20,100 nt of DNA, taken from the NCBI GenBank assembly GCA_000431215.1, contig HF985599.1, positions 1 to 20,100 on the forward strand, in the 5' to 3' direction. Below the pieces are notes generated by a model that saw nothing but the letters and a program-made list of their open reading frames with translations, had not been told where the DNA came from and did not search any database. This stretch comes from Prevotella sp. CAG:1031 (lineage in GTDB: Bacteria > Bacteroidota > Bacteroidia > Bacteroidales > Muribaculaceae). Shown here in pieces: positions 1 through 8,551 of the stretch (within the stretch, counting starts at the first letter, position 1; every line of letters starts with the position of its first letter). The translations under genes were made by a program, and so were the position numbers.

Positions 1-2
1 CG

Positions 3-41
3 TCGGAAACCCGCAACATCGCCGACTGGACAATTGAATAA
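3..41 (+). CDS. possible 3' end of an upstream gene (partial)
   Basis: Reading from base 3, the frame gives SETRNIADWTIE and then TAA at 39-41, just 20 bp before the next start codon. This could be the last dozen codons of an upstream gene in the same operon. The other two forward frames are also open over this short stretch, so the frame choice rests only on how natural the peptide looks. No function can be assigned. Confidence 0.3.
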   Translation, partial: SETRNIADWTIE

Positions 42-61
42 ATATTAACAAATCTGATATT

Positions 62-1621
62 ATGAAAAAACAATTCATCACATCGGCGTGTATTGCGCTG
101 TTTGTATTTATTGCAGTGACCGGGCAGACTGTAGCATCCGTCGGGGACCCCGGAGAACTTACACTGACTCAGGCGAGTAAGGCTATAGGCGGCCAGCATG
201 ATATAATCTGGACATACAGCGATTGCCGTCTGTCGTCCGACGAAATGGAGCTTACAGTAGCAAAAAATGGCAGCTCCGTGATAAATTTCAAGGCTAATGA
301 CTTTACTCACGCCATGTTGACGTTTTCTTCCGGCTCAAGCGTAAATATCGATTCGAAGTCTTTCGCTCTTGGCGGTTCGAAGACTTTAACAATCCCTATT
401 GGGGCAGACGTTACATCGCTGTCTATGAAGGCCGGAGATGAGCCGTTTTCGCTGCAAAGCATCACATTTGCCGAACGATTGTCGAACTACATGAGTCTGG
501 AAGAGTGGGAAACCGTCCGACCTACAGAGCTGACAGGAATCAACGAGCCGCTGCTTGTAAATTTTGTCAGAGGCAATTATGTGTTGGTGAGCACACTATC
601 GGGTGCGTCGCCGTTGTTGATTGAGGGCGCACCTGACGGATTTAAGGCCGGTGATGTTATCGGATCGTTGTCGGCCGGAGTGGCTGCTGACGACGAGTGT
701 ATAACTATGAAGCCTGATAATCTGACATTTGTCCTTTCCGGCTCGACGCAGACTCCACTTTCACCTCAAAGGATCACACCCGACGAAATTGCGTCGTGCG
801 AGCCCAACCAATATGTGAAGTTTGATATGGATGGCCTCACACTTTCCGACGGAGTTTATAAGGCTGGAGATGTCACCCTTATCAACCCTTTAGAAATTCC
901 GCTGACGGAAGAACATGCTTATGTGCTCACAGGTATCGTGCGCAATACTTCTACAGAAATGCGCCTGTTACTTACCGACGTGGAAAATGCCATTTTTGAC
1001 CCTGTAGTTACGACAATAGACCTGACGGATTACCGTCTTGCTCAGTACGATAGTAAGGATATCTCGTATGAAAATTCTGAAACCGGAAAACTTAGACTAA
1101 AACATGGGGCTCCGGTAGCAGTCAGCAACGATGGCATAGTATTTACAAGCTGTGGTAATACTTCTGCCGAAGTGTTTGATGGGGAAAATGGTTTTCTTCT
1201 GGCAGCTCGAGGGACAAATGATTCTCCAAAAGGATTTTCAATATCATGCGGTGAAAAAGATACTTTATTGGGTATGATTGTTGATGCTGATGGTGAACTT
1301 TCCTGTGATACAGGTCAACTAAAAAGCACAGGTGAGACATATCAAACTGATTATACAGTTACGCGATACAAATGGACTCCAACCTTAGAGGATACCAAAA
1401 TTGTTAATTTCGAGAGGAAAGCCCTGATTGTCGGAATCCCGAAGATAGAGGTCACGCATAAGATAAATGGCGGTACGCCAACCTCGCTGACCACTACTGA
1501 GGAGACTCCAGTCTCCGCTCCGAGATACTACAATTTAGCGGGACGTCAGATCGAGAATCCGGCTTCGGGCCTTTACATCCGCGTAGCCGGCCGGGATGTC
1601 GAGAAGGTTATATTGAACTGA
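62..1621 (+). CDS. exported protein of unknown function with a Bacteroidales C-terminal tail
   Basis: The protein has 519 residues. Residues 1-26 form a typical Sec signal peptide (MKKQ, a hydrophobic core, cleavage probably near TVAS), so it should leave the cytoplasm. The body (about 30-475) is rich in beta-prone Thr, Ser, Asp and Val segments, and I recognise no catalytic motif. The end (about 483-519, YYNLAGRQIENP, GLYI and a Lys/Val-rich finish) matches the short tail found on many Bacteroidales surface and secreted proteins, which resembles a reduced type IX sorting tail. A surface or extracellular location is therefore inferred. The start is the only ATG ahead of the signal peptide. 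The stretch at about 1040-1420 is clearly more AT-rich than the rest of the window. The gene ends 15 bp before a strong terminator hairpin. Specific function is unknown. Confidence 0.85.
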   Translation: MKKQFITSACIALFVFIAVTGQTVASVGDPGELTLTQASKAIGGQHDIIWTYSDCRLSSDEMELTVAKNGSSVINFKANDFTHAMLTFSSGSSVNIDSKSFALGGSKTLTIPIGADVTSLSMKAGDEPFSLQSITFAERLSNYMSLEEWETVRPTELTGINEPLLVNFVRGNYVLVSTLSGASPLLIEGAPDGFKAGDVIGSLSAGVAADDECITMKPDNLTFVLSGSTQTPLSPQRITPDEIASCEPNQYVKFDMDGLTLSDGVYKAGDVTLINPLEIPLTEEHAYVLTGIVRNTSTEMRLLLTDVENAIFDPVVTTIDLTDYRLAQYDSKDISYENSETGKLRLKHGAPVAVSNDGIVFTSCGNTSAEVFDGENGFLLAARGTNDSPKGFSISCGEKDTLLGMIVDADGELSCDTGQLKSTGETYQTDYTVTRYKWTPTLEDTKIVNFERKALIVGIPKIEVTHKINGGTPTSLTTTEETPVSAPRYYNLAGRQIENPASGLYIRVAGRDVEKVILN

Positions 1622-1636
1622 TTTGCCCGCTGCAGA

Positions 1637-1676
1637 CACAAACAGCCCGCGCCGGAAAAGACGCGGGCTGTTTGTG
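1637..1676. terminator. bidirectional intrinsic terminator between convergent genes
   Basis: A perfect 15-bp inverted repeat (1637-1651 CACAAACAGCCCGCG, 1662-1676 its exact complement) encloses a 10-nt loop. It lies between the stop of the exported-protein gene (1621) and the stop of carB (1694), which converge here. The GC-rich stem base and T-containing outer arm fit intrinsic termination on both strands, although neither side has a long pure T tract. Confidence 0.85.
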
Positions 1677-1693
1677 AATATGATCTTTTGGAT

Positions 1694-4600
1694 TTAGTAT
1701 TCGTCCCAGGATTTGATTTCGATGTCAGATAGGGGGATCGTCGTGAAGGCGTCGATGAACGCTGAAGCCAAACGCGCGTTTGTCAGCAGAGGAATGTTCA
1801 GGTCGATGGCTGCGCGACGAATCTTGTAGCCGTTGCTCAACTCGGTTGAACTGAGGTTTTTCGGCACGTTGACAACGAGGTCGATGGCGTGCTCATGAAG
1901 CAACCGCAATGCCTGTGGCTCCATATCGGGCTGGCTAGGCCAGTAGACACGCAGGGCAGGTATGCCGTTGTCGGTGAGGAACTGCCAGGTTCCGCCTGTA
2001 GCGTAGATGGTGAAGCCATGGTTGTGGAGAGCATGGGCGGCGTCGAGCATGTCGGCTTTCTGGCGCGGTGTCCCCGTCGAGAGAAGCACCGACTTGCGCG
2101 GGATTCTGATGCCGACAGAGAGCATTGACTTCAGCAATGCCTCGCCGCTGTCGACTCCGATGCAGCCGACTTCGCCCGTCGACGACATATCGACGCCGAG
2201 CACCGGGTCAGCGCCCTGAAGACGCGAGAAGCTGAACTGCGAGGCCTTGATGCCGACATAATCGAGATCGAAAGCGCTCTTGGCAGGCTTCTCGACCGGC
2301 AGCCCGAGCATGACGCGCGTTGCCAGGTCGATAAAGTTTATCTTCAGCACTTTCGACACGAAGGGGAAGCTGCGCGATGCGCGCAGGTTACATTCGATAA
2401 CCTTGATGTCGTTGTTCTTGGCAAGATACTGAATGTTGAACGGGCCGCTGATGTTCAGAGCCTTGGCGATCTGCGACGAGACCTTCTTGATTCGCCTTAC
2501 GGTTTCGATATAGAGCTTCTGAGGCGGGAACTGAATGGTTGCGTCGCCGGAGTGGACACCGGCAAACTCGATGTGTTCGCTGATGGCATAGACTTTTATC
2601 TCGCCGTTCTGTGCCACGGCGTCCATCTCGATTTCCTTAGCGTTCTGGATAAATTCGCTGACGACTACGGGATGCTGTTTGCTGACGTTGGCCGCCAGAC
2701 GCAGGAAGCGCTCGAGCTCTTCGGGATTGGAGCATACATTCATGGCGGCGCCTGAGAGCACATAGCTCGGGCGCACGAGCACCGGGAAGCCGACTTCGTC
2801 GATGAACCGGTTGATGTCGTCGAACGACGTCAGCTCGCGCCAGCGCGGCTGATCGATATTGAGCCGGTCGAGCATCTCCGAGAACTTGTTGCGGTCTTCG
2901 GCGTTGTCGATGCTCTTGGCCGTTGTTCCGAGAATGTTCACGCCGTCGGCGTCGAGGCGTGTTGCGAGGTTGTTGGGAATCTGGCCGCCCACACTGAGGA
3001 TGGCTCCGTGGGGCTGCTCGAGATCCATGATGTCCATGACGCGTTCGTAGGTGAGCTCGTCGAAGTAGAGGCGGTCACACATATCGTAGTCGGTCGATAC
3101 GGTCTCGGGATTGTAGTTGATCATGACCGAGCGCCAGCCCTCCTTCTTGACAGTCAGAAGGGCGTTGACCGAACACCAGTCGAACTCCACACTCGAGCCG
3201 ATGCGGTAGGCGCCGCTACCGAGCACGACAATCGAGCGGTGGTCGTGGAGATATTCGATGTCGTTCTCGCTGCCGTTGTAGGTCAGATAGAGGTAGTTGG
3301 TCTGGGCCGGATATTCTGCTGCGAGAGTGTCGATCTGCTTGACAACCGGAACGATTCCGAGGCTTTTGCGAAGGTTGCGGACGCGGCGGTTCATCTGCTC
3401 GGTGTCGCCGGTCTCATCTTTCAGTATGGCGCGTCCGATCTGGAAGTCGCTGAAGCCCTGTTTCTTGGCCAGACGCATAAGCTCGGGGCTAAGCTCTTCG
3501 AGCGATCCGATCGAGCTGAGCTCCTTTTCGGTGACAACGATATTGTGGAGCCTGTAGAGGAACCACTTGTCGATTTTCGTCAGCTCATGGATGCGGTCGA
3601 CCGAATAGCCCTCTTTCATCGCCTTGGCGATGACGAAAATGCGGCGGTCGGTAGGCTCGCTCAGAGCGTGGTCGATGTCTTCGATCTTCATGTCGCGGTT
3701 TCCGACGAAACCGTGCATTCCCTGGCCTATCATGCGGAGCCCTTTCTGAATCACCTCTTCGAAAGTGCGTCCGATAGCCATGACTTCGCCGACAGATTTC
3801 ATCGACGAGCCTATCTCGCGGCGGACGCCGTGGAACTTGCCGAGATCCCAGCGCGGAATCTTGCAGACGATATAGTCGAGGGCCGGCTCGAAGAAGGCCG
3901 AGGTCTCTTTTGTCACGGAGTTCTTGAGGTCAAACAGGCCGTAGCCGAGACCGAGCTTAGCTGCCACGAAAGCTAACGGATAGCCGGTGGCTTTAGAGGC
4001 GAGTGCGCTTGACCGGCTGAGACGCGCGTTCACTTCGATGACGCGGTAGTCCATTGAAGTGGGGTCGAAGGCATATTGCACGTTACACTCGCCGACGATG
4101 CCGATATGGCGGACAATCTTGATGGCGAGCTTGCGGAGCATGTGGTAGTCTTCATTCGAGAGCGTCTGCGACGGAGCGACAACGATGCTCTCGCCGGTGT
4201 GGATGCCGAGCGGATCGAAGTTCTCCATATTGCAGACTGTGATGCAGTTGTCAAATCTGTCGCGGACAACTTCGTATTCGACCTCTTTCCATCCCTTGAG
4301 CGATTTCTCGATGAGCACCTGAGGCGAGAAAGCGAGCGCTTTCTCGCAAAGTGCGCGAAGCTGTTCTTCGTTGTCGCAGAAACCGCTGCCGAGTCCTCCG
4401 AGAGCGTAGGCGGCCCTGACGATAACGGGATAGCCGAGACGTTCGGCCGCTTTGACGGCGTCGGCGACGCTGTCGACAGCCTGACTCTTGATCGTCTTGA
4501 TTCCGATCTGGTCGAGCCTTTCTACGAAAAGCTCGCGGTCTTCGGTGTCCATGATTGCCTGAACGGGCGTTCCGAGCACCCTGACACCGTATTTTTCGAG

Positions 4601-4921
4601 CACTCCGTCGCGGTCGAGGGCCACGCCGCAGTTCAACGCCGTCTGTCCGCCGAAAGCAAGCAGAATGCCGTCGGGACGTTCCTTCGCTATAACCTTCTCT
4701 ACGAAGTAGGGCGTAACCGGCAGAAAATAGATCTTGTCGGCGAAACCCTCGGAGGTCTGCACTGTGGCGATATTCGGGTTGATGAGCACCGTGGTGATAC
4801 CCTCTTCCTTCATGGCTTTGAGGGCTTGCGAGCCGCTGTAGTCGAACTCGCCGGCTTCACCGATTTTCAGGGCGCCGCTGCCAAGCAGCAGCACTTTCTT
4901 TATAGGCTTTTTGTTGGTCAT
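1694..4921 (-). CDS. carB: carbamoyl-phosphate synthase, large (ammonia) subunit
   Basis: Makes carbamoyl phosphate from bicarbonate, two ATP and the ammonia delivered by CarA, feeding pyrimidine and arginine synthesis in the cytoplasm. The 1075 residues match the usual length (about 1070). The internal duplication of the family is plain: the first ATP-grasp half has VIVRAAYALGGLGSG near 166-180 and VIEVNARLSRSS later, and the second half repeats these as VLVRPSYVLSGAA and VIECNLRASRS. The last ~140 residues form the MGS-like allosteric domain (STGTPRQKADMLDAAHAL, YATGGTWQFL), where UMP or ornithine bind in other bacteria. The start at MTNKKPIKKVLLLGSGAL fits the family N-terminus and lies 18 bp after the carA stop, so the pair should be co-transcribed and translated together. 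No defect is visible. Confidence 0.98.
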   Translation of the reverse strand: MTNKKPIKKVLLLGSGALKIGEAGEFDYSGSQALKAMKEEGITTVLINPNIATVQTSEGFADKIYFLPVTPYFVEKVIAKERPDGILLAFGGQTALNCGVALDRDGVLEKYGVRVLGTPVQAIMDTEDRELFVERLDQIGIKTIKSQAVDSVADAVKAAERLGYPVIVRAAYALGGLGSGFCDNEEQLRALCEKALAFSPQVLIEKSLKGWKEVEYEVVRDRFDNCITVCNMENFDPLGIHTGESIVVAPSQTLSNEDYHMLRKLAIKIVRHIGIVGECNVQYAFDPTSMDYRVIEVNARLSRSSALASKATGYPLAFVAAKLGLGYGLFDLKNSVTKETSAFFEPALDYIVCKIPRWDLGKFHGVRREIGSSMKSVGEVMAIGRTFEEVIQKGLRMIGQGMHGFVGNRDMKIEDIDHALSEPTDRRIFVIAKAMKEGYSVDRIHELTKIDKWFLYRLHNIVVTEKELSSIGSLEELSPELMRLAKKQGFSDFQIGRAILKDETGDTEQMNRRVRNLRKSLGIVPVVKQIDTLAAEYPAQTNYLYLTYNGSENDIEYLHDHRSIVVLGSGAYRIGSSVEFDWCSVNALLTVKKEGWRSVMINYNPETVSTDYDMCDRLYFDELTYERVMDIMDLEQPHGAILSVGGQIPNNLATRLDADGVNILGTTAKSIDNAEDRNKFSEMLDRLNIDQPRWRELTSFDDINRFIDEVGFPVLVRPSYVLSGAAMNVCSNPEELERFLRLAANVSKQHPVVVSEFIQNAKEIEMDAVAQNGEIKVYAISEHIEFAGVHSGDATIQFPPQKLYIETVRRIKKVSSQIAKALNISGPFNIQYLAKNNDIKVIECNLRASRSFPFVSKVLKINFIDLATRVMLGLPVEKPAKSAFDLDYVGIKASQFSFSRLQGADPVLGVDMSSTGEVGCIGVDSGEALLKSMLSVGIRIPRKSVLLSTGTPRQKADMLDAAHALHNHGFTIYATGGTWQFLTDNGIPALRVYWPSQPDMEPQALRLLHEHAIDLVVNVPKNLSSTELSNGYKIRRAAIDLNIPLLTNARLASAFIDAFTTIPLSDIEIKSWDEY

Positions 4922-4939
4922 TGTCGGTCGGCAGTGCTT

Positions 4940-6010
4940 TTAAATCATTGAGATGAATTCGTCGAAGAAAAATTCGGTGTCTTTCGGCCCCGACGATGCT
5001 TCGGGGTGGAACTGGGCCGAGAAGAACGGTTTTGTCTTGTGGCGGATGCCTTCGTTCGTGCCGTCGTTCATGTTGACGAACAGAGGTTCCCATTCGTCGG
5101 GCAGAGTGGCGCTGTCAACGGCAAAACCGTGGTTCTGGCTTGTCACGAAACATTGGTTGGTTCCGACGCGCCTTACGGGCTGATTATGGCTGCGGTGGCC
5201 GTATTTGAGCTTGTAGACTTTTGCGCCGGCGGCTTTGGCGAGAAGCTGGTTGCCCATGCAGATTCCGCATATAGGCTTGCCGATTTCCATTGCCTGACGG
5301 AGGTGTCTGACAGTGGCCTCGGCCATATCGGGATTGCCCGGCCCGTTGCTTATGAACAGGCCGTCGTAAGGAATCGTCGTGAAGTCATAGTCCCAGGGAA
5401 CACGCACGACCTTGACGCCGCGGCGTGTCAGACAGCGTATGATGTTGTGTTTTACGCCGCAGTCGACAAGAACTACGGTCTTGTCGCCGTCGCCGTGGTA
5501 TTCGACCTCTTTGCAACTTGTCTCGGCCACGAGGTTCTCGCGGTTAGGGTCGTAGAAAGGAATGTCGGCGGCTCCTTCAGGAATTATTTTTCCGAGCATC
5601 GATCCTTTTTCGCGCAGATGCTTGGTCAGTGCGCGGGTGTCAATGCCGAAAATGCCGGGAATTTTTTCTTCGCACAGCCATTGGCCCAGCGAGCGGTCTG
5701 CCTGCCAGTGGCTGTGGTCAAAACTGTAGTCCTGCGCCACAATCGCGCGGGCGTGGATATGATTGCTTTCGTAGTATTCGCTGACGTCGTCTTTCTCGCG
5801 GCGCGGCGGAACGCCGTAGTTTCCAAGAATAGGGTAGGTTGTCACGAGAATCTGACCGCGGTAAGAGGGGTCTGTCAAGCTTTCGGGATAGCCTGTCATG
5901 GCGGTGTTGAAAACAACCTCGCCGGCTGTGGCGGCGTCGTAGCCGAATGATTCCCCTTCGAAGCGTGTTCCGTCTTCGAGCACCAGGGTGGCACGTTTTG
6001 TCTGTCGCAT
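4940..6010 (-). CDS. carA: carbamoyl-phosphate synthase, small (glutaminase) subunit
   Basis: Hydrolyses glutamine and channels the ammonia to CarB. The 356 residues comprise the CarA N-terminal domain (about 1-170, LVLEDGTRFEGESFG, FNTAMTGYPESLTDPSY) and a class I glutamine amidotransferase domain (about 178-356). The catalytic nucleophile is Cys251 in GICMGNQLLA, with His335 and Glu337 in FHPEASSGP. LFISNGPGNPD and GHRSHNQPV are also typical. It is the first gene of carAB, with a promoter-like -7 element about 46 bp upstream of its ATG. It lies downstream of the histidine kinase on the same strand, but the 112-bp gap and own promoter element suggest independent expression. All key residues are present. 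Confidence 0.98.
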   Translation of the reverse strand: MRQTKRATLVLEDGTRFEGESFGYDAATAGEVVFNTAMTGYPESLTDPSYRGQILVTTYPILGNYGVPPRREKDDVSEYYESNHIHARAIVAQDYSFDHSHWQADRSLGQWLCEEKIPGIFGIDTRALTKHLREKGSMLGKIIPEGAADIPFYDPNRENLVAETSCKEVEYHGDGDKTVVLVDCGVKHNIIRCLTRRGVKVVRVPWDYDFTTIPYDGLFISNGPGNPDMAEATVRHLRQAMEIGKPICGICMGNQLLAKAAGAKVYKLKYGHRSHNQPVRRVGTNQCFVTSQNHGFAVDSATLPDEWEPLFVNMNDGTNEGIRHKTKPFFSAQFHPEASSGPKDTEFFFDEFISMI

Positions 6011-6056
6011 GATGTCAGTGATAGATGGTTTTGTGGCCTCCTCATGGAATGCCGTG

Positions 6057-6064
6057 CAAAGTTA
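6057..6064 (-). promoter_or_regulatory. carA: Bacteroidota-type -7 element (TAACTTTG) for carAB
   Basis: Read on the minus strand this is TAACTTTG, an exact match to the TAnnTTTG -7 element of the Bacteroidota housekeeping sigma factor, 46 bp before the carA start. No clear TTTG -33 element is found at the usual 19-21 bp spacing, so the promoter may be weak or need an activator. Its upstream end overlaps a 9-bp dyad described separately. Confidence 0.55.
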
Positions 6065-6096
6065 CGATTTTTTTCTGAATCACAGCTAAAAATCGT
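6064..6096. repeat. 9-bp inverted repeat at the carA promoter
   Basis: ACGATTTTT (6064-6072) is repeated exactly in inverse orientation as AAAAATCGT (6088-6096), with 15 bp between. The dyad abuts the -7 element and covers the expected spacer and -33 region of carA. It could be an operator. It is AT-rich and has no following T tract, so it is less likely to be a terminator for the upstream kinase gene. Confidence 0.5.
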
Positions 6097-6122
6097 GCCG
6101 TGTGCGGTCGAAAACCGTCGGC

Positions 6123-7640
6123 TCACTCTTTTCCCTGTTCGGGCGCAGGCTTGGCGCTTTTTTCGAGCCCGGAGGCTTTTTGGCCTGCCTTTCTGAGGGT
6201 GAAGACAATTTCGAGGCCTCCGGTCGAGCGCGTGTGAACCGATACCGATCCGCCGAGGCTTTGCACGGTGCTCTTCACGATGGACAGTCCGAGTCCGGCG
6301 CCTCCCGCTTTTCGCGAACGCCCGGTGTCGATTCGGTAGAAGCGGTCGAATAGATGCGGAATGTGCTCGGGCGCGACGCCGATACCGTTGTCGGCGAATG
6401 CGAACACATAGGATTTCGGGCTCTCTGAAATCAGACGCATCGTTATCTCAGTGCCGTGGCTATGGATTGCGGCGTTTCTGACAAGGTTCATTATCATGCC
6501 GTTTATCAGAGCTTCGTTGCCGGCCACAACGCAGTTCAGCGGAATATTGTAGCTGAATCTCATATCTCCCGCGAGATGGGTGGCTTTGATGTCGTTGTCG
6601 ATGCCGAAAACGAGATCGTGCATATCGACTTCCGACAATGGAATGTCGCCTGATTTCTCGTCGAGTCGGGTGATTGTCGACACTTCGTTGAGCAGAGAGC
6701 ACAGGCGCTCGACATTTTCACGCGCACGGGCGATGAAATGGTCGCGCGTAGCCGAGTCCATGTCGGGTGTCTCGGCTATGGTGTCGAGATAGCCGCGTAT
6801 GACTCCGACCGGAGTCTTCAGTTCATGGTTGATGTTGTTGGTCATCTGTCGCTTCATCAGAGCCTTTTCCTCGATGGCATGGAGCGCGATGCGGTGCTCG
6901 CGTTCGCTGCGTTCCATGGCCTCAAGCCGTGCGTTGTGAATGTCGAAAATCTTGCAGGAGATGTCGCCGAGCTCGTCATTTGGGAAGTGATCGGGCTTTT
7001 TGATGGGTAGCCCGCGCGAGGCGGCGTCGGTGAACTGCTGAAGGTTGCTGATGTTGTGGGCTATGAACCGTGTGGATAATAGAACCACGAGCGTTGCCAG
7101 TCCCGTTACTATCAGGATGATCCACCACAGATGGTTGAAATCGGCTATCTCGCGCGATACGGCCGCTGTGTATGGCATGGCGGTATAGACGATTACGTTG
7201 CCGTCGCGCGTCTTGCATATAGACGTATAGAACAGGTCGCGTGTGGCAGTCGAGTCGCCGGTTACGTCGACAAGGCGCAGCTCCTTGTTTTCAGGATCAT
7301 AGTCTTTCTGGTGCTGGATGTCATGGGAAAGCGGTTCGCCGATGGCGCCCATGAGCGAGTCGCCCTGATAGACCGAGACGCGCAGTTCCTTGAACAGCGA
7401 CCTGTCGTAGTAGCGCCCGAGAAATTTCACGAAGTCGCCGACGTCATATCCGCGCTCGTAGTTCTGGAGAATGCGATGGTCAATCAGCGCCAGCTCGTTG
7501 CGGATGATTTTCGTGCGGTAATCGCGTTCGTAGGAATATTGGTATTTGGTCAGCACGGCAATGACGAGCCACACCAACAGCACACTCGGAATGAAGAGCC
7601 TCCAACGGTAGCTGAGTCTAATCTTTTTCTTTGAATCCAT
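6123..7640 (-). CDS. membrane sensor histidine kinase
   Basis: The 505-residue protein senses an unidentified signal and phosphorylates the response regulator encoded just upstream. There are two membrane helices (about 13-31 and 172-190) enclosing a ~140-residue periplasmic sensor region, then a HAMP-like linker (about 191-245). The dimerisation/phospho-acceptor helix carries His272 in NNINHELKTPVGVIRGY. The ATPase domain follows, with N box MNLVRNAAIHSHG (Asn385, Asn389), G1 DNGIG (Asp417), F box FDRFYRID and G2 GGAGLGLSIVKS. The C-terminal ~20 residues are a charged Lys/Ala/Pro tail. The start overlaps the end of the regulator gene by 23 bp, which suggests translational coupling. The arrangement fits the common Bacteroidota OmpR-type pairs; I cannot name the stimulus. 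Confidence 0.95.
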   Translation of the reverse strand: MDSKKKIRLSYRWRLFIPSVLLVWLVIAVLTKYQYSYERDYRTKIIRNELALIDHRILQNYERGYDVGDFVKFLGRYYDRSLFKELRVSVYQGDSLMGAIGEPLSHDIQHQKDYDPENKELRLVDVTGDSTATRDLFYTSICKTRDGNVIVYTAMPYTAAVSREIADFNHLWWIILIVTGLATLVVLLSTRFIAHNISNLQQFTDAASRGLPIKKPDHFPNDELGDISCKIFDIHNARLEAMERSEREHRIALHAIEEKALMKRQMTNNINHELKTPVGVIRGYLDTIAETPDMDSATRDHFIARARENVERLCSLLNEVSTITRLDEKSGDIPLSEVDMHDLVFGIDNDIKATHLAGDMRFSYNIPLNCVVAGNEALINGMIMNLVRNAAIHSHGTEITMRLISESPKSYVFAFADNGIGVAPEHIPHLFDRFYRIDTGRSRKAGGAGLGLSIVKSTVQSLGGSVSVHTRSTGGLEIVFTLRKAGQKASGLEKSAKPAPEQGKE

Positions 7641-8343
7641 AACCGAATCCGAGGCGTGTCACTATGTTGTTGCCATACGAACCGATTTTCTTCCTCAGTC
7701 GGGTTATATTTGTGTCGATGGTGCGGTTTGTGACAACGACATCGTTGCTCCATACCTGACGGATTATCTCTTCGCGGGTGTAGATGCGGTTGGGGTGGGT
7801 GAGGAAAAACAACAGAATCGAGAATTCTGTTTTCGTCAGGCTCACGGGTTCTCCGTCGAGATAGCAGGTTTTGGCATTGCGGTCGATGCGCAGTCCTTTG
7901 AAGGCCACGTCGCTTTCGTAGTTGTTGGCGTCGGTGTGGGTGTCGGTGGCACTCTCCTGAGCTCGGCGCGTGACGCGCGACCGGCGCAGCACGGCGCGCA
8001 CGCGGGCTATAACTTCGCTTATGACGAACGGCTTCGTAATGTAGTCGTCGGCGCCGATATTCAGTCCGGTGACAGTGTCTTCCTCGCCGGTCAGTGCCGA
8101 GCAGAATATGATCGGAGTCGTTTCGATGGCGTCGTCGTTACGGACGCGTTTTGCGAAGTCGAATCCGCTCAGATGTTCCATCATTATGTCAACAATGAAA
8201 AGCGAGTAGGGTGTAAGATCGCGGTTAAGGGCTTCCTCTGCGCTATAGGCCGTGTCTACCTGATAGCCTTCTTTCTCGAGGTTGAATTTCAGAATTTCGC
8301 AAAGTGCCTCTTCGTCGTCGATGACAAGAATCTTGATCTGCAT
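7618..8343 (-). CDS. OmpR/PhoB-family response regulator
   Basis: A 241-residue transcription factor partnered with the overlapping downstream kinase. The receiver domain (about 1-121) has acidic pocket residues Asp9/Asp10, phospho-acceptor Asp52 (FIVDIMM), Ser82 and Lys104 (DDYITKPF). The usual Pro after DIMM is replaced by Glu (DIMMEHLSGF). A ~25-residue Thr/Asp-rich linker leads to the winged-helix DNA-binding domain (about 145-241; LTKTEFSILLFFLTHPNRIYTREEI, shown here in part, then NRTIDTNITRLRKKIG and GFGYGFKEKD). As first gene of the pair it is probably transcribed from the 8344-8677 gap, where two copies of an operator-like word lie 75 and 116 bp upstream of its ATG. Autoregulation is plausible but unproven. 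It does not look like the RprY lineage as I remember it. Confidence 0.95.
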   Translation of the reverse strand: MQIKILVIDDEEALCEILKFNLEKEGYQVDTAYSAEEALNRDLTPYSLFIVDIMMEHLSGFDFAKRVRNDDAIETTPIIFCSALTGEEDTVTGLNIGADDYITKPFVISEVIARVRAVLRRSRVTRRAQESATDTHTDANNYESDVAFKGLRIDRNAKTCYLDGEPVSLTKTEFSILLFFLTHPNRIYTREEIIRQVWSNDVVVTNRTIDTNITRLRKKIGSYGNNIVTRLGFGYGFKEKD

Positions 8344-8417
8344 ATGTTGGTTTGTTGAGGGCCGGCTAAGTTTATGCCGGCTGTATTTTTCCCGCTAAAA
8401 TAGTCTTTTTCGGTCAG

Positions 8418-8472
8418 ACTATAGTGTTAATGAATATTAAATCGGGCGTGCCGTGCGAACTATAGTGTTTAT
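8418..8472. repeat. two direct copies of ACTATAGTGTTWAT, 41 bp apart
   Basis: ACTATAGTGTTAAT (8418-8431) and ACTATAGTGTTTAT (8459-8472) differ at one position. Each contains the 8-bp palindrome ACTATAGT. The 41-bp period is close to four helical turns, so bound proteins would sit on the same face. Placed upstream of the response regulator gene, they are candidate binding sites for that regulator or another factor. Confidence 0.55.
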
Positions 8473-8551
8473 AGAGATGTTTCATTGTTGAATTACTGCA
8501 TTTGCACTGTGTTTTTCATGGTATAAGATTTATTAAAGGTTAAAGAAATTG

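Noticed and set aside
3008..5950. Long plus-strand open frames (322, 291 and 314 codons) opposite carB and carA
   Set aside because: They are antisense to two fully conserved genes, have low-complexity Val/Asp/Ala/Glu-rich translations with no family features, and arise from the GC-rich codon pattern of the real genes.
6064..6096. AT-rich dyad as an intrinsic terminator for the kinase gene
   Set aside because: The stem has only two G:C pairs and a 15-nt loop, and it lies on top of the carA promoter element. An operator-like role is more likely, though weak termination cannot be excluded.
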